A stretch of DNA of 42,076 bases, from contig DASVDQ010000079.1 in the NCBI GenBank assembly GCA_036381035.1, positions 1-42,076 on the forward strand, given 5' to 3'. Positions 40,576-42,076 of this stretch are shown here, in pieces. The notes under the pieces were generated by a model. It had not been told where the DNA came from. It saw only the letters and a list, made by a program, of their open reading frames with translations, and made no database searches. The DNA comes from Trueperaceae bacterium. GTDB taxonomy: Bacteria; Deinococcota; Deinococci; Deinococcales; Trueperaceae. Numbering within the stretch: the first letter of the stretch is position 1; each line of letters starts with the position of its first letter. Made by a program: the position numbers and the translations under genes.

Positions 40576-41535
40576 GCCTACGCGGTCGTCGACTCGGGGA
40601 CCACTACGACGCGCTTGCGCGTGTGGCGGGACGGCCGCGTGGCGTGGAGCGGCAGCCGCCAGGCCGGCGCGCGCGACACGGCGATCGACGGGCACACCGG
40701 CAAGGTGGTGGCCGCCCTCCGCTCGCTCCTGGACGAGTGCGGCACCGCGCCGGCGGCCATCGTCTGCTCGGGCATGATCACCTCGAACCTGGGCCTCTAC
40801 GAGCTGCCGCACCTGCCGGCACCGGCCGGCCTCGACGACCTGGCCGCGGGCATCAGGCAGCGCGCGTTCCCGGAGGTCGGCCCGGTGACGCTCTCGTTCG
40901 TGCCGGGCGTGAAGACGCCGCCCTCGGGCGGTCTCGAGGGACTCGTCACGGGCGACGTGCTGCGGGGCGAGGAGGCCGAGGTGGCGGGGCTGCACCCTCG
41001 GCTCGCGCTCGGCCGCGACAGCGTCTACCTGCACGTGGGCTCGCACCACAAGGCCATCGACGTCGACGCCGAGGGGCGCATCCTCGCCTCGCGCACCGCC
41101 ATCACCGGCGAGCTGCTGGCCGCGGTCACGGGCCACACGGTCCTGAGGAGCAGCGTCGTGCCGCTGGAGGACTTGGAGCTCGACCTGGAGGCGGCTCTCG
41201 CGGGCGCGTCCGCGGCCCGCGAGCACGGCGTGGGGCGCGCCCTGTTCCTCGTCAGGGTCGGGGAACAGCTCGCGGGCGAGCCCCGGGACCGCATGACCGG
41301 CTACCTCCTGGGCGCGCTGGCGTCCCTCGACCTCGACCTGCTCGCTGCGGCCGAGCCGGACACGCCCGTGGTGCTCTACGGCGGCGGGCTCTTCGTGCGC
41401 GTGCTGGCGGCGCTGCTGCCGGAGCACGGCCACGCCGACGTGCGCGTGGTCGAGCCTGAGGCGGCCGACGAGGCGGCCGCCAGGGGAGCGGTCAGGCTGT
41501 ACGAGCGGGCGCGCGAGCTGGGGGTCGCGGCGTGA
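40570..41535 (+). CDS. dgoK: 2-dehydro-3-deoxygalactonokinase
   Basis: A 321-residue cytoplasmic kinase of the DgoK family, which phosphorylates 2-keto-3-deoxygalactonate at O6. It starts with the phosphate-binding loop AVVDSGTTTTRLRVW, followed by ICSGMITSNLGLYELPH-type sequence (read IVCSGMITSNLGLYELPH), FVPGVKTPP and the RGEEAEV motif, all typical of DgoK. The C-terminal half has VVLYGGGLFVRVL. The start is GTG at 40570, overlapping the stop of a mini-ORF. Its stop overlaps the aldolase GTG. Together with the aldolase it forms the De Ley-Doudoroff branch. Confidence 0.92.
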   Translation: MSAYAVVDSGTTTTRLRVWRDGRVAWSGSRQAGARDTAIDGHTGKVVAALRSLLDECGTAPAAIVCSGMITSNLGLYELPHLPAPAGLDDLAAGIRQRAFPEVGPVTLSFVPGVKTPPSGGLEGLVTGDVLRGEEAEVAGLHPRLALGRDSVYLHVGSHHKAIDVDAEGRILASRTAITGELLAAVTGHTVLRSSVVPLEDLELDLEAALAGASAAREHGVGRALFLVRVGEQLAGEPRDRMTGYLLGALASLDLDLLAAAEPDTPVVLYGGGLFVRVLAALLPEHGHADVRVVEPEAADEAAARGAVRLYERARELGVAA

Positions 41536-42076
41536 GCGGCGCCGCGGCGTTCGCCGGCGCCATGCGTCGCCACCGCCTCGTCGCGATCCTGCGGGGCGTA
41601 GCGGACGACGAGCTCCCCGGCCTCGCCGACGCCCTCGTCGAGAGCGGCGTGCGCCTCATCGAGGTCTCGCTGTCCGACCCGGCGGCGCTGGGCCAGGTGG
41701 GCGCCCTGCGCCGGCGCGCGCCGCCGGACGTCCTCGTGGGCGCCGGGACCGTCACCTCCGCGGAGGCGGCCGCCGCCGCCCGCGACCGGGGGGCGGCGTT
41801 CCTCGTCACGCCCCACCTGGCCCTGGACGTCGTGCGCTTCGCCCGCGAGGCCGACCTCGGGGTCCTCTGCGGCGTCATGACCCCGACCGAGGTCGCCCAG
41901 GCCCGGGCCGCCGGCGCCACGTTCCTGAAGCTCTTCCCGGCCGGGGTCCTGGGCCCGGCCTACGTGAGGCAGCTCCTCGGCCCCTACCCCGACCTCGAGC
42001 TCTTCGCCGTGGGCGGCATCAGCAGCGCCAACGCCGCCGAGTTCATGTCCGCCGGGGCGGCGGGGGTCGGCGTGGG
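41532..42076 (+). CDS. 2-dehydro-3-deoxy-6-phosphogalactonate/-gluconate aldolase (3' end beyond the window)
   Basis: 181 residues of a KDPG/KDPGal aldolase (usual length about 205) are in the window. The family residues are visible: E44 (RLIEVSLS), the GAGTVTS motif at 70-76, VTPH at 92-95 and the Schiff-base lysine K133 (FLKLFPAG). The enzyme splits the phosphorylated 2-keto-3-deoxy acid into pyruvate and glyceraldehyde 3-phosphate. Pairing with DgoK favours the galactonate isomer (DgoA), but Eda cannot be excluded. The GTG at 41532 overlaps the dgoK stop (GTGA). Confidence 0.9.
   Translation, partial: MSGAAAFAGAMRRHRLVAILRGVADDELPGLADALVESGVRLIEVSLSDPAALGQVGALRRRAPPDVLVGAGTVTSAEAAAAARDRGAAFLVTPHLALDVVRFAREADLGVLCGVMTPTEVAQARAAGATFLKLFPAGVLGPAYVRQLLGPYPDLELFAVGGISSANAAEFMSAGAAGVGV

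Noticed and set aside
1-42076. CRISPR arrays, tRNA or rRNA genes, transposons and prophage
   Set aside because: No regularly spaced repeat-spacer pattern, tRNA-like cloverleaf, rRNA segment, transposase, integrase or phage structural protein was seen. The tandem repeats near 31.7-32.05 kb are too short and contiguous for CRISPR.

Overview
The window is a very GC-rich bacterial chromosome segment, densely coding on both strands. It carries no rRNA, tRNA, CRISPR array, insertion sequence or phage gene that I can see. Several traits suggest a Deinococcota-like organism (Truepera/Deinococcus relatives). Signal peptides end in A-x-A-Q, the pdxS-pdxT pair is present, and some starts sit 5-6 bases after a TANNNT box, the leaderless layout well known in Deinococcus. 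This placement is an inference, because no marker gene is present.

Layout. 1-3 kb: an AhpD-like protein (cut by the window edge), a flavodoxin, a 2-hydroxyacid dehydrogenase and a GNAT acetyltransferase. 3.2-8.05 kb: a complete branched-chain-amino-acid-type ABC importer (binding protein, LivH, LivM, LivG, LivF). 8.1-9.8 kb: a lipoprotein gene that appears split by a one-base frameshift. 9.9-11.1 kb: a DUF998 membrane protein divergent from a MarR regulator, with an operator-like palindrome between them. 11.2-14.3 kb: TrkH, PdxT and PdxS. 14.5-17.8 kb: a QueC-like PP-loop protein of unknown function behind an OmpR-type two-component pair.

18.4-28.7 kb is the most interesting part. Seven tightly packed genes (CheW, CheR-TPR, CheW, MCP, CheA-REC, CheB, and a REC-GAF-GAF-GGDEF-EAL response regulator) match the gene set of the Pseudomonas Wsp surface-sensing system. 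The output protein differs: its GGDEF signature is degenerate (RGDKF) while the EAL phosphodiesterase motifs are intact. The pathway is therefore predicted to destroy c-di-GMP rather than make it.

28.8-31.9 kb (minus strand): an amidohydrolase, an amidase with a fused AtzG/GatC-like N-terminus, and a short proline-rich leader ORF that looks leaderless. This unit faces away from a GntR/FCD regulator, and the two overlapping promoters share one palindrome. 32.1 kb to the end (plus strand): GntR, a CUT1 sugar ABC importer without its ATPase, a DapA-family lyase, a GH105-like hydrolase, two enolase-superfamily enzymes, 2-keto-3-deoxygalactonokinase and a KDPG/KDPGal aldolase (cut by the window edge). 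Together these look like uptake and De Ley-Doudoroff-type breakdown of a galactonate- or uronate-bearing sugar.
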